Source: Patulibacter medicamentivorans (GTDB lineage Bacteria; Actinomycetota; Thermoleophilia; Solirubrobacterales; Solirubrobacteraceae). Taken from it: 46,699 nucleotides of DNA. Positions 7,622 to 15,662 of this stretch are shown piece after piece (positions within the stretch are counted from its first letter, which is position 1; the number at the start of each line of letters is the position of its first letter). Both the position numbers and the translations under genes were made by a program. The stretch covers positions 1-46,699 of the forward strand of contig NZ_AGUD01000240.1 of the NCBI RefSeq assembly GCF_000240225.1, written 5' to 3'. Below the pieces are notes generated by a model that saw only the letters and a list, made by a program, of their open reading frames with translations, was not told the DNA's origin and searched no databases.

Positions 7622-10600
7622 TCAGCGGCCGCCCCTCCCCCGCCCGAAGTGCATGACGTCGGGCGCCACCGCGCGGAACCCGCCCGGCCGCGGGCGCGGG
7701 CCGACCGGCGGCCGGCCGGCAGGCGCCACCCCACCGCCAACGGCGATCAGGCCGGGTTCCTGCTCCTGCTCCTGCTGCCGGCGCTGCAGCTCCTCGGGCG
7801 TCAGGGCGTGCAGCTTGCGGACGGTCGCCGCCGTCTCGGCCGTCAGCTCGTCGAGGGGGCGGATCCGCTTGATGAGGACGTTGATCTGCCCGCCGCCGGC
7901 CTTCAGGCGCTCCAGCCGCCCCTCGGCGACCACCAGCGGCTCCGTCCGCACCGCCAGCCGGTCGCGCAGGTAGACCGACGGCGGCACGACCAGGTTGATC
8001 GTCCCCAGCTCGTCCTCCAGCAGCAGGAAGGTGACGCCCTTGGCGCTGCCGGGCCGCTGCCGGGCCAGGACCAGCCCCGCGACCTGCACGGTCCGACCGT
8101 GGGGGACGCGCTTCAGGTCCTCGCTGATCAGCACCCCGTGCGGTGCAACCTGGGACCGCAGCAGCCCCATCGGATGCGCGCCGGTGGTCAGGCCGGTGGT
8201 GGCGTAGTCGGCGATCAGCCGATCCCACGCGGTCAGGCCCTCCAGCTGCGGGTCGCGGGCGGCGCCGTCGGCCTGCAGCTCGAGCGCCAGCTGGGTGCCG
8301 GACGCGACCACGCGGCCCGGGGTCAGGACGCCCAGCTGCCAGAGCGCCGCCCGCCGGCGACGGGCCTCCGGCACCGAAGCCTGACCCTCGACTCCAGCCT
8401 CAGCGACGAGCTCATCGCAGGCACCGGCCCAGGCCAGGTGCTCGAGCGACGCGGTACTGACCCCCAGCCGGGTGACGAGGTCGCCGAGCGAGCTCCAGGG
8501 GCCGTTGGCGCGCCGCTCCGCGACCAGCGCGGCGACCTCGTCGCGCTGGACCCCCTTGACGTAGGCCAGGCCGATCCGGATCGCCCGGTCCCCGGTCACG
8601 GTGCACTCGGCGTCGCTGCGGCGGACGTCGGGCGGCAGCACCCTGATCTTGCGCCGCTGGGCCTCGTGGATCAGCGCGTCGGGCGGGTAGAAGCCCATCG
8701 GCTGCTCGTTCAGCAGCGCGCAGAGGAACTCGAGCGGGTGATGGACCCGCAGCCAGGTCGACTGGTAGGCCAGCAGGCCGAAGGCGACCGCGTGGGCCTT
8801 GGGGAAGCCGAAGCCGGAGAAGCCCTTGACCATCCCCCACACCTGCTCGGCCAGCTCCCGCGGGACGCCGTGCTTCGCCATCGCCCCCCGGACGAAGTCC
8901 TCGTGCCCGGCCTCCATCGCCTCGTCCGAGCGCTTGCGGCTCATCGCCCGCCGCACCGCCTCGGCCTGGGCGGGGCCGAAGCCGGCGAACTCGCGGGAGA
9001 TCTCGACCACCTGGTCCTGGAAGAGGATCGTGCCGAGGGTCTGCTTCAGCGGCTCCTCCAGCGAGGGGTGCAGGACCGGCGGCCGGTAGCGCCGCTCCGG
9101 CGGCACGCCCCGCTTCTGCTCGGCGCGGATCCGCTGCTTGCGCTCGATGTAGGGGTTGACCGCCCCGCCCTGGATCGGCCCCGGCCGGACGATCGCCACC
9201 TGGATCGTCAGGTCCTCCAGGTTCTCGGGCAGGGTACGCAGCAGCGACCCCATCTGGGCGCGGCTCTCGATCTGGAAGACGCCGGTCGTCTCCGCCCTCT
9301 GAATCGCCTCGTACGTCTGCCGATCGTCGAGCGGCACCCGCGCCAGGTCGAACGGGTCGTCCGGTTCCCGCTTGGCGGAGATCAGCTCGACGCAGCGCTC
9401 GACGCAGGAGAGCATCCCCAGCCCCAGCAGGTCGATCTTGGCGAAGCGGGCGTCGGAGCAGGAGTCCTTGTCCCACATGATCATCTGCCGGCCGTCCATC
9501 GCGGAGGGCACGACCGGGCAGCAGTCGATCAGCGGCTGGGTCGAGATGATCATCCCGCCGGGGTGCTGGGAGAGGTGACGCGGCAGCCCGTGGGCCATCG
9601 TCGCCAGCCGGGCCAGCCAGGCCCAGCGACCGGGCAGCCCGCGACCGGGGTCCTCCTCCGCGGGGATCCACGGCGGTTCCATGCCCGGCACGACCGGCGC
9701 CGGCGGCCCGAGCGCGACCGGCTCCCGCGGGAGCGATGACCCCTCGTCGTGGAGCGGAGCGTCGGCGTGCGGGGTGCGACCGTCGAGCGGCAGCCCGAGC
9801 GCCGAGGCGATGTCGTCGGCCACGCTCCGCCCCGACCAGCCCTCCGACCCGCGGGCGATCCGCTCCAGCTCGACCGCCGGCAGCCCGAGCGCCATCCCGA
9901 GGTCGCGGATCGCCCCGCGCGCGCGGTAGGTCGGGAAGGCCGCGACCAGCGCCGCCCGCTCCTGGCCGTACTCCCGGTTGACGCGCGGGATCAGGACCTC
10001 GCGGATGTCGCGCGGGAAGTCGAGGTCGATGTCGGGCAGCGTCTGCTCCAGATCGTCGTGCAGGAAGCGTCCGATCGAGAGCTGGTTGGCGATCGGGTCG
10101 ACGTGCGAGAGCCCGGTCAGGTAGCAGACGATCGAGGAGACGCTCGACCCGCGACCGCGGCCGGGAGCCAGCAGCGCGCGCGCCGCCGCCGCGCCCCGGA
10201 CCTCGTGCGCGACGTCGGCGGCCAGCTCGAGGATCTCGTGGTGGAGGTGGAAGAACCCGGAGAGGCGGAGCTTCGCGATCAGGTCCAGCTCCTCCTCCAG
10301 CCGGGCACGGGCCTGGCGGCGGATGTCGGCCGGCGACCGGTCGTCCCTGGCCCCGAGCCAGATCCGCTCGGGGGCGTACTTCTCCTCGAATCGGCCCCAG
10401 CAGGCGGCCGCGAGCTTCCGCGGCATCTCGGCGTCCTCCTGCCCCGGGTACTGGTAGCCGATGCTCGTCGTCAGGTCGAACTGCTTCAGCCGCTCGGCCA
10501 GCCGGACCGTCTCGGCCACGGCATCGGGCTGGTCCTCCAGCCGCTTGACCATCGCCCGCGGGCTGGCGAGGGCGTGGCTGTGGTTGCCGCGCCGCAGCGG

Positions 10601-11317
10601 CTCGGACGCGTCGAGGGTGGTGCGGTGACGGACGGCGACCAGCGCGTCCTGCAGCCGCGCCCGCTGGCGCGAGTGGGCGTGGACGTTGCCGGTGGCGACG
10701 CAGCGCAGGCCGAGCTTGCGCGCCAGCCGCGTGCGGGTGCGGGCGTGGTCGCGATCCCCGCGCAGGTAGCGGCGCTGCAGTTCGACGTAGAGGCCGTCGC
10801 GCCCGAACGCCTCGAGCAGCGTCCGCAGGCCGGCCTCGTCCTCGATCCCGTGGTCGGCGCAGCCGCTCAGGCAGATCAGGCCCTCGTGGCGGGCGAGGAC
10901 GTCGGCGACGGTGACCCATGGCCGGCCGGCGGTCCGCTGCGGGTGGTCGCGGGTGTGGGCGTGGGCGTGGGTCAGGAGCCGGCAGAGGTTGGCCCATCCC
11001 CGCTGCTCCTGGACCAGCAGCGTCAGATGGCGAACGTGCGCCCGCTCCAGCTGCCAGTCGCCGACCACCCGACCGTCCCGCATCGGCGGCGGGGCGTCGA
11101 CGACGGTGACCTCCGCCCCGTGGATCGCCTGGATCCCGGCCGCCTTGGCCGCCTGGGCGAACTCCATCGCCCCGGCGACGCCGTCGTGGTCGGTCAGCGC
11201 CAGCGCGTCGTACCCGAGCCGCTGCGCCGCCAGGACCAGCTCCTCCGGCTGCGACGCCCCGTCGAGGAACGAGTAGGCCGAGTGGCAGTGCAGCTCGGCG
11301 TAGGGCGCGGACGACAC
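7622..11317 (-). CDS. dnaE2: Error-prone DNA polymerase III alpha subunit, DnaE2
   Basis: The catalytic subunit of the SOS mutasome, which carries out mutagenic translesion synthesis with ImuB and the beta clamp. It has 1231 residues. The PHP domain is at the N-terminus (ELHCHSAYSFLDG, LTDHDG), the polymerase core with the catalytic Asp pair is in TLPDIDLDFPRD (Asp429/Asp431), and an OB-fold is near the C-terminus (VQVAGLVLARQRPGSAKGVTF). It ends in a Gly/Arg tail. The frame is open to 11359, but I chose the GTG at 11317: the PHP domain starts right after it and the two other SOS genes here begin identically. There is no ribosome site; the LexA box overlaps the first base of the start codon and GAACAT sits at -12 to -7, so the mRNA is probably leaderless. 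The DJ-1/PfpI gene ends 114 bases upstream. Confidence 0.95.
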   Translation of the reverse strand: MSSAPYAELHCHSAYSFLDGASQPEELVLAAQRLGYDALALTDHDGVAGAMEFAQAAKAAGIQAIHGAEVTVVDAPPPMRDGRVVGDWQLERAHVRHLTLLVQEQRGWANLCRLLTHAHAHTRDHPQRTAGRPWVTVADVLARHEGLICLSGCADHGIEDEAGLRTLLEAFGRDGLYVELQRRYLRGDRDHARTRTRLARKLGLRCVATGNVHAHSRQRARLQDALVAVRHRTTLDASEPLRRGNHSHALASPRAMVKRLEDQPDAVAETVRLAERLKQFDLTTSIGYQYPGQEDAEMPRKLAAACWGRFEEKYAPERIWLGARDDRSPADIRRQARARLEEELDLIAKLRLSGFFHLHHEILELAADVAHEVRGAAAARALLAPGRGRGSSVSSIVCYLTGLSHVDPIANQLSIGRFLHDDLEQTLPDIDLDFPRDIREVLIPRVNREYGQERAALVAAFPTYRARGAIRDLGMALGLPAVELERIARGSEGWSGRSVADDIASALGLPLDGRTPHADAPLHDEGSSLPREPVALGPPAPVVPGMEPPWIPAEEDPGRGLPGRWAWLARLATMAHGLPRHLSQHPGGMIISTQPLIDCCPVVPSAMDGRQMIMWDKDSCSDARFAKIDLLGLGMLSCVERCVELISAKREPDDPFDLARVPLDDRQTYEAIQRAETTGVFQIESRAQMGSLLRTLPENLEDLTIQVAIVRPGPIQGGAVNPYIERKQRIRAEQKRGVPPERRYRPPVLHPSLEEPLKQTLGTILFQDQVVEISREFAGFGPAQAEAVRRAMSRKRSDEAMEAGHEDFVRGAMAKHGVPRELAEQVWGMVKGFSGFGFPKAHAVAFGLLAYQSTWLRVHHPLEFLCALLNEQPMGFYPPDALIHEAQRRKIRVLPPDVRRSDAECTVTGDRAIRIGLAYVKGVQRDEVAALVAERRANGPWSSLGDLVTRLGVSTASLEHLAWAGACDELVAEAGVEGQASVPEARRRRAALWQLGVLTPGRVVASGTQLALELQADGAARDPQLEGLTAWDRLIADYATTGLTTGAHPMGLLRSQVAPHGVLISEDLKRVPHGRTVQVAGLVLARQRPGSAKGVTFLLLEDELGTINLVVPPSVYLRDRLAVRTEPLVVAEGRLERLKAGGGQINVLIKRIRPLDELTAETAATVRKLHALTPEELQRRQQEQEQEPGLIAVGGGVAPAGRPPVGPRPRPGGFRAVAPDVMHFGRGRGGR

Positions 11318-11330
11318 GAACGCATGTTCG
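11317..11330 (-). promoter_or_regulatory. LexA (SOS) box abutting the dnaE2 start codon
   Basis: Perfect CGAAC-N4-GTTCG palindrome with spacer GCAT on the plus strand. It overlaps the G of the GTG start. On the coding strand it lies within GATGCGAACATGCGTTCG, with CGTCC six bases further upstream; both are also present at imuB and the DUF6504 gene. Confidence 0.9.
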
Positions 11331-11431
11331 CATCGCGACCGGACGGCGACGCCGGGCACCGAGCGGCCGAGCCCGTCGGCCCGCGAGATCGGGCACCGCC
11401 GCGCCCGATCCGCGCCGACCGACGCGAACGC

Positions 11432-12031
11432 CTACCCGCCCGCCGCCACCGCCTGCGGCACGTACTCCATCCGCAGCGCCCCGAACCGCGCCGCGTCCGG
11501 GCCGGAGAAGCGCTCGACCAGGCGCAGGGCGACGTCGAGGCCCGAGGTGACGCCGCCGCCGGTGACGACGTCGCCGTCGTCGACGACCCGCTCGTGGGGC
11601 CGGATGTCGGCGCCCGCGGCGGCCAGGTCGGCGAGCGCGATCCGGTGGGTGACCGCGGGCCGCCCCTCGAGCAGGCCGGCGCGGGCCAGCAGCATCGCGC
11701 CGGTGCAGACCGAGGCGATCACGCTGCCGGCGGCGTGGCGGGCGGCGATCGCGGCCGGCAGGACGCCGCGCTCGTGCTCGGCCCAGGTCCCGGCCGCGGC
11801 GCGCGCGGCCCAGCCGCCGCCCGGGACGAGCAGGACGTCGGGGGCGGCGGCCAGCTCGCCGTCGGGCAGCACCCGCAGGCCGTGGGTGGCGGTGACCGGC
11901 GCGCCCGGGTCGTGCTCGCCGGCGAGCACGACCAGCTCGCAGTCGAAGCCGGCGGCGGACAGGACCTCGAACGGCGCGATCGCGTCGAGCTCGTCGAATC
12001 CGTCGTAGATCAGGACCTGGGCGTGCGGCAT
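11432..12031 (-). CDS. DJ-1/PfpI family protein (isonitrile hydratase-like)
   Basis: A 199-residue single-domain protein of the DJ-1/PfpI (class I glutamine amidotransferase-like) superfamily. It begins AQVLIYDGFDELDAIAPFEVL, and the nucleophile elbow ASVCTGAMLLARAGLL carries the conserved Cys. The pattern VVTGGGVTSGLDVALRLVE is typical of the isonitrile-hydratase/GlxA-N-domain branch. The reaction is not known; these proteins are hydratases, glyoxalases or chaperones. It is divergent from a GlxA-type regulator whose N-terminal domain belongs to the same superfamily, with a shared palindrome between them. The frame remains open upstream across the regulator's antisense strand, but the homology starts at the ATG at 12031, preceded by GAGG. 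Confidence 0.92.
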   Translation of the reverse strand: MPHAQVLIYDGFDELDAIAPFEVLSAAGFDCELVVLAGEHDPGAPVTATHGLRVLPDGELAAAPDVLLVPGGGWAARAAAGTWAEHERGVLPAAIAARHAAGSVIASVCTGAMLLARAGLLEGRPAVTHRIALADLAAAGADIRPHERVVDDGDVVTGGGVTSGLDVALRLVERFSGPDAARFGALRMEYVPQAVAAGG

Positions 12032-12067
12032 GGGCCGATCCTCGCCCGCACCGGTGAACGCCGCCAG

Positions 12068-12102
12068 TGGCAGGAATGACCATGTACGTGATATTCCTGC
12101 CA
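12068..12102. promoter_or_regulatory. Inverted-repeat operator between the DJ-1 and GlxA-type genes
   Basis: TGGCAGGAAT (12068-12077) and ATTCCTGCCA (12093-12102) form exact 10-base arms around 15 bases. It fills the 72-base divergent intergenic region and ends one base before the regulator's GTG. It is the likely autoregulatory binding site of the GlxA-type protein. Confidence 0.65.
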
Positions 12103-12103
12103 T

Positions 12104-13162
12104 GTGCCGCCGCCCGCCCCCGCTCCTTCGGCCCGGCCCGGCGGCCCGGCCCCGAAGGCGCCGCACCTGGTGGTCGCCCTCGTCCTGCCCGACGTCGTCC
12201 TGCTGGACCTGGCCGCCCCCTGCCACCTGTTCGGCCACGTCGGCCGCCCGCACTACGAGCTGCGCGTGGCGGCCGCCACGGCGTCCGCCGACGGATCCGG
12301 CGCGACGGATCGCGACGGATCGCCAGCGGTCCCGGTCGCCGGCGTCGGGATCACGCTCGGAACCGCCCACGGGCTCGAGGCCCTGGAGGACGCCGACACG
12401 ATCGTCGTCCCCGGCTACGGCCGGGCGGCGACCGTCGCGCCGCCCGCCCCGGTCCTGGACGCCCTGCGCCGGGCCGCCGCCCGCGGCGCGCGCGTGATGT
12501 CGGTCTGCACCGGCGCCTTCGCCCTCGCCCACGCCGGCCTGCTCGACGGCCGCCGCGCGACGACCCACTGGCACGACGCCACCCGCCTCGCGACCCAGTT
12601 CCCCCGCGTCTCGGTCGACCCCGACGTGCTCTACGTCGACGAGGGCGCCGTGCTGACCAGCGCCGGCGTGGCCTCGGGGCTGGACCTGTGCCTGCACGTC
12701 GTGCGCCGCGATCTGGGCGCCGAGGTCGCGGCGACGATGGCCCGCCGGACGGTGGTGGCCCCGCACCGCGACGGCGGTCAGGCCCAGTTCATCCCGCGCC
12801 CGGTCGCGGCGCCGAGCCGCGGCGGGATCGACCTGGAGCGCACCCGCGGCTGGGCCCAGCGGCACCTGGATCAGCCGCTCGACGTGGCCACGCTCGCCCG
12901 CCACGCCCAGGTCAGCGAGCGGACGTTCGCCCGCCGCTTCCGGGACGAGACCGGCACCACGCCCGCCCGCTGGATCGCCCAGCAACGGATCGGCCTGGCC
13001 CGCGAGCTGCTCGAGCACGACGACCGCCCGATCGAAGCCGTCGCGACCGCCTGCGGCTTCGGCGACGCCGCGGTCCTGCGGGCGCACTTCGCCCGGATCG
13101 TCGGCACCACCCCGACGGCCTACCGCCGCAGCTTCCGCGGCGGGTCGGCCGCGTACGGATAA
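12104..13162 (+). CDS. GlxA-type AraC-family transcriptional regulator
   Basis: A 352-residue protein with a DJ-1/PfpI-like N-terminal domain (about residues 20-200, including VMSVCTGAFALAHAGLLDGR and the THWHDATRLA pattern of this group). A C-terminal AraC double helix-turn-helix follows (about residues 235-340, with VSERTFARRFRDETGTTPARW and IEAVATACGFGDAAVLRAHF). Such proteins activate or repress adjacent catabolic or detoxification genes. Here the divergent target is probably the single-domain DJ-1/PfpI gene. The first possible start is the GTG at 12104, directly after the palindrome and without a ribosome site. TATTCC at -12 to -7 would fit a leaderless start. The 3' end overlaps the uncertain end of the minus-strand pilin-like gene. 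Confidence 0.9.
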   Translation: MPPPAPAPSARPGGPAPKAPHLVVALVLPDVVLLDLAAPCHLFGHVGRPHYELRVAAATASADGSGATDRDGSPAVPVAGVGITLGTAHGLEALEDADTIVVPGYGRAATVAPPAPVLDALRRAAARGARVMSVCTGAFALAHAGLLDGRRATTHWHDATRLATQFPRVSVDPDVLYVDEGAVLTSAGVASGLDLCLHVVRRDLGAEVAATMARRTVVAPHRDGGQAQFIPRPVAAPSRGGIDLERTRGWAQRHLDQPLDVATLARHAQVSERTFARRFRDETGTTPARWIAQQRIGLARELLEHDDRPIEAVATACGFGDAAVLRAHFARIVGTTPTAYRRSFRGGSAAYG

Positions 13163-14425
13163 GCGAGCGCGGGCGACGGCGCAGTCGGGTCGCGCTTCCC
13201 AGACGCCGCCGGGCGGGAGCGTGCGGGCGGCCACGAGCCGCGAGAGCGACCGCAGTTCCTGATCGCGGAAGCCGACCCGCAGGCCGAGGGCCAGCTCGCC
13301 CTCGAAGCCGTCGGCGGTCGTGGTGGTGCGGTACTCGCGCTCGTCGACCCACCCCTCCTCCCGGGCTCGGCGGCCGAGCGCCCCCGCCGCGCGAGCGGCG
13401 CCGGCCGGGCGGCCACGGACCAGCGCGCCGACCAGGGCCCGCAGCTCGGCGGCCAGCTCGGGCCGGGTGAGATCCAGGCGCAGCTGGTAGTCGCGGCGGC
13501 GCGTCCCACCGTCGCCGATCGCCTGGCCCACGAGCCGCAGCTCGCGCGGGCGCAGGTCGCGATCGAGCACGAGCGTCACCGCCGGCTCGACCCGCAGCCC
13601 GCCACCGAGCTTCAGGCTCAGCGGCCCGGCCAGCTGCCCGGCGACCGACGCCGGCAGCGCCAGGCTGACCGTCGTCCGGCCGCTGCCGCGGTCGCGACTG
13701 CCCTCGCCACGCAGGCCGGCGATCGCGGTGCCCGACGCCTCGACGCCCAGCGGTCCCGAGACCGCGCCGGTGAGCGTGCCGTCGGCCCCGATCCGCACCC
13801 GCTCGGTCCGGGGCGGGCCGACCCCACGACGGGCGACCCGCTCGTCGCCACCGGGGAGCCCGGCCCGCCGCCAGGCCACGTAGCGGCGCAGGAAGCGCTC
13901 GCCGGCGGCGCGGTCGGGCAGCTCCCAGGTGTCGCCCCAGCCGCCGCGCAGCCGTGCCTCGACGCCCGCCGTCGCCTCGAGCGCGACCCCGCCCCCGCGA
14001 CGGTCGGCGTCGACCAGGGCGCCGTCGCCCGCGGCTCGCCGGCCGAGCCCGAAGCGACCGCCGACCGACAGCCCCACGCCGGCTTCGAGATCGCGAAGGG
14101 CGGTGATCGCGACCGTGCCGTCGGAGCGCCGCTCGACGACCAGGCTCTCGCTGCCGCCGACGCGGAAGAGCAGGAAGCTGGCGCCGGAGGAGTGCGTCTG
14201 CTCGTCGCGCGCGATCAGGCACGGCTGCTGACGGTGGAAGCCCGCGCAGCCCTCGCCGCTGGCGACGCAGAGCGCCCGTCGCAGGCCCGAGTGGACGCCG
14301 TTGTAGATCGACGGCGCCCAGGCGAGGGCGCCGCCGGCCACCAGCAGCAGCGCGATCAACGCGACCAGCGCAGCGTGCTCGACGCTGGCCTGGCCGCGGT
14401 CGTCGTCGAGTCGCGATCGGGACAC
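13120..14425 (-). CDS. Membrane-anchored pilin/TadE-like hypothetical protein, 3' end uncertain
   Basis: About 425 residues can be read with consistent codon use from a GTG at 14425. The N-terminus (DDDRGQASVEHAALVALIALLLVAGG) resembles TadE/pilin-type anchors, with a short basic leader, Gly-Gln-Ala before a Glu, and one hydrophobic helix. The large outer part is Arg/Gly/Leu-rich with beta-like repeats and three Cys near the anchor (ALCVASGEGCAGF, QQPCLIA). I do not recognise the outer domain. The end is odd: the reading frame does not stop near 13160 but stays open antisense through the whole GlxA-type gene into the DJ-1 frame (to 11432). A shift into the neighbouring frame would give a stop at 13120, which I used as the end. 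Either an indel or a real unusual overlap explains this. It lies 82 bases downstream of the DUF6504 gene. Confidence 0.5.
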
Positions 14426-14507
14426 CGGACGAGCGTGCCGCCTGGCCCCGTGACGAAACCAGTCCCGATCGGTGCCGAGAGCACGGCGAACCCGTGCCGG
14501 AAGCGCG

Positions 14508-14858
14508 CTACCGCAGGCGCCACCACTGCCGGGGCCAGCGGGTCAGGTCGCAGAAGACCACGACCGCGCGGCCGCGAACGGTGACCACCTCCCACATCCG
14601 CCGCAGCAGCGGATCGTCGGCCCACCAGCGATCGTCCAGCAACCAGGTCTCGACGACCGCCTCGACCCGCTCGCCGTCGACGGCCAGCGGCCGCCCCGTG
14701 CGGTCGACCTGGACCCGGGCCGGACGCGGCTCGCCCAGCCGCCGCAGGACGCCGGCCGCAGCGCCCGCGCCCCGTCCGCCCCCCACCGATCGGGGCCGGC
14801 CGGAGCGCGGCGGACGGGGTCGATCCCCGGGCGCGGAGGGACGATCCCCGAACGACAC
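14508..14858 (-). CDS. DUF6504-family small protein of the SOS mutasome regulon
   Basis: A 116-residue protein. After a Pro/Arg/Gly-rich N-terminus the conserved core reads VEAVVETWLLDDRWWADDPL, RRMWEVVTVRGRAVVVFCDL and WPRQWWRLR, which I recognise as the DUF6504 pattern. That family is commonly encoded beside imuB and dnaE2 in actinobacteria; its biochemical role is unknown. The start is the GTG at 14858, chosen because the bases around it are nearly identical to the starts of dnaE2 and imuB (LexA box, then GTGTCGT). No ribosome site is visible, so a leaderless mRNA is likely. It is divergent from the DUF47-Pit operon and may be co-transcribed with the pilin-like gene downstream. Confidence 0.85.
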   Translation of the reverse strand: MSFGDRPSAPGDRPRPPRSGRPRSVGGGRGAGAAAGVLRRLGEPRPARVQVDRTGRPLAVDGERVEAVVETWLLDDRWWADDPLLRRMWEVVTVRGRAVVVFCDLTRWPRQWWRLR

Positions 14859-14871
14859 GAACGGATGTTCG
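14858..14871 (-). promoter_or_regulatory. LexA (SOS) box abutting the DUF6504 start codon
   Basis: CGAAC-GGAT-GTTCG on the plus strand, one base different in the spacer from the dnaE2 and imuB boxes. It overlaps the first base of the GTG. It also lies 71 bases upstream of the divergent DUF47 gene. Confidence 0.88.
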
Positions 14872-14942
14872 CATCCCGCCAGGACGCCCACGCGCAGCCC
14901 GTCGGCCCCCGCCACCGAACGCAAACCGCGCGGGAGCTTCAC

Positions 14943-15593
14943 ATGGTGATTACATGCCCTTCACGCATGGCTCGTCTGACGCAGATCATCACGGGGCGCG
15001 ACACCACCTACTTCGACCTGTTCGAGGAGTCGGCCGCCAACGTGGTGCAGGCCGCCGAGCTGCTCGGCCGCTTCCTCCACGAGTTCCCCGACAACCCGGG
15101 GCTCGCCAAGGAGATCCAGACGGTCGAGAGCGACACCGACCGGATCACGCACGACATCGTCCAGCACCTCAACCAGACGTTCGTCACGCCGCTGGAGCGC
15201 GAGGACATCCTGGAGCTGGCCTCGGCGCTCGACGACATCGTCGACTACATCGACGAGAGCGCCGACCTGATCATGCTCTACAAGGTCGAGGCGGCGATGG
15301 ACCAGGCCCACGGCCTCGGGGACATCCTGCTCGAGGCGACCCGGGCGCTGCAGCAGGCGATGCCGCGGCTGCGGACCTTCGGCGACATCCGCCACTTCAC
15401 CGTCGAGGTCAACCGGCTGGAGAACGACGGCGATCGGCTGTCGCGGGCCGCGATCGCCGGCCTCTTCGACGGCGGGATCGACCCGATGGTCGTGATCCGC
15501 TGGAAGGACATCTTCGAGCACCTGGAGGAGGCGATCGACGCCTGCGAGCGCGTCGCCAGCATCCTCGAGGGCATCGTCATCAAGAACCGCTGA
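14943..15593 (+). CDS. DUF47-family (PhoU-like) protein
   Basis: A 216-residue all-helical protein of the DUF47/PhoU-like family. Visible are ITGRDTTYFDLFEESAANVV at the start, the metal-coordinating-type helix ESDTDRITHDIVQHLN, the mid segment TPLEREDILELASALDDIVDYID and NRLENDGDRLSRAAI near the end. These proteins are encoded upstream of Pit phosphate transporters and are believed to regulate them. I chose the ATG at 14943 because GGGAG lies 6 bases upstream; the internal ATG at 14967 has no ribosome site but starts nearer the conserved domain. It lies 69 bases before pit on the same strand. The divergent LexA box is close upstream, though nothing shows it acts on this side. Confidence 0.93.
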   Translation: MVITCPSRMARLTQIITGRDTTYFDLFEESAANVVQAAELLGRFLHEFPDNPGLAKEIQTVESDTDRITHDIVQHLNQTFVTPLEREDILELASALDDIVDYIDESADLIMLYKVEAAMDQAHGLGDILLEATRALQQAMPRLRTFGDIRHFTVEVNRLENDGDRLSRAAIAGLFDGGIDPMVVIRWKDIFEHLEEAIDACERVASILEGIVIKNR

Positions 15594-15662
15594 CCGGCTT
15601 CCGAGCGCCTCCGATGACGACCTGTACGCCGACCGTGCCTCCGGGCGCCCCTGCCTGAGCCG

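Noticed and set aside
7282..7740. N-terminal extension of the riboswitch-controlled protein to 7740
   Set aside because: The extension would translate the aptamer and promoter; GGAGG before the ATG at 7281 fixes the start.
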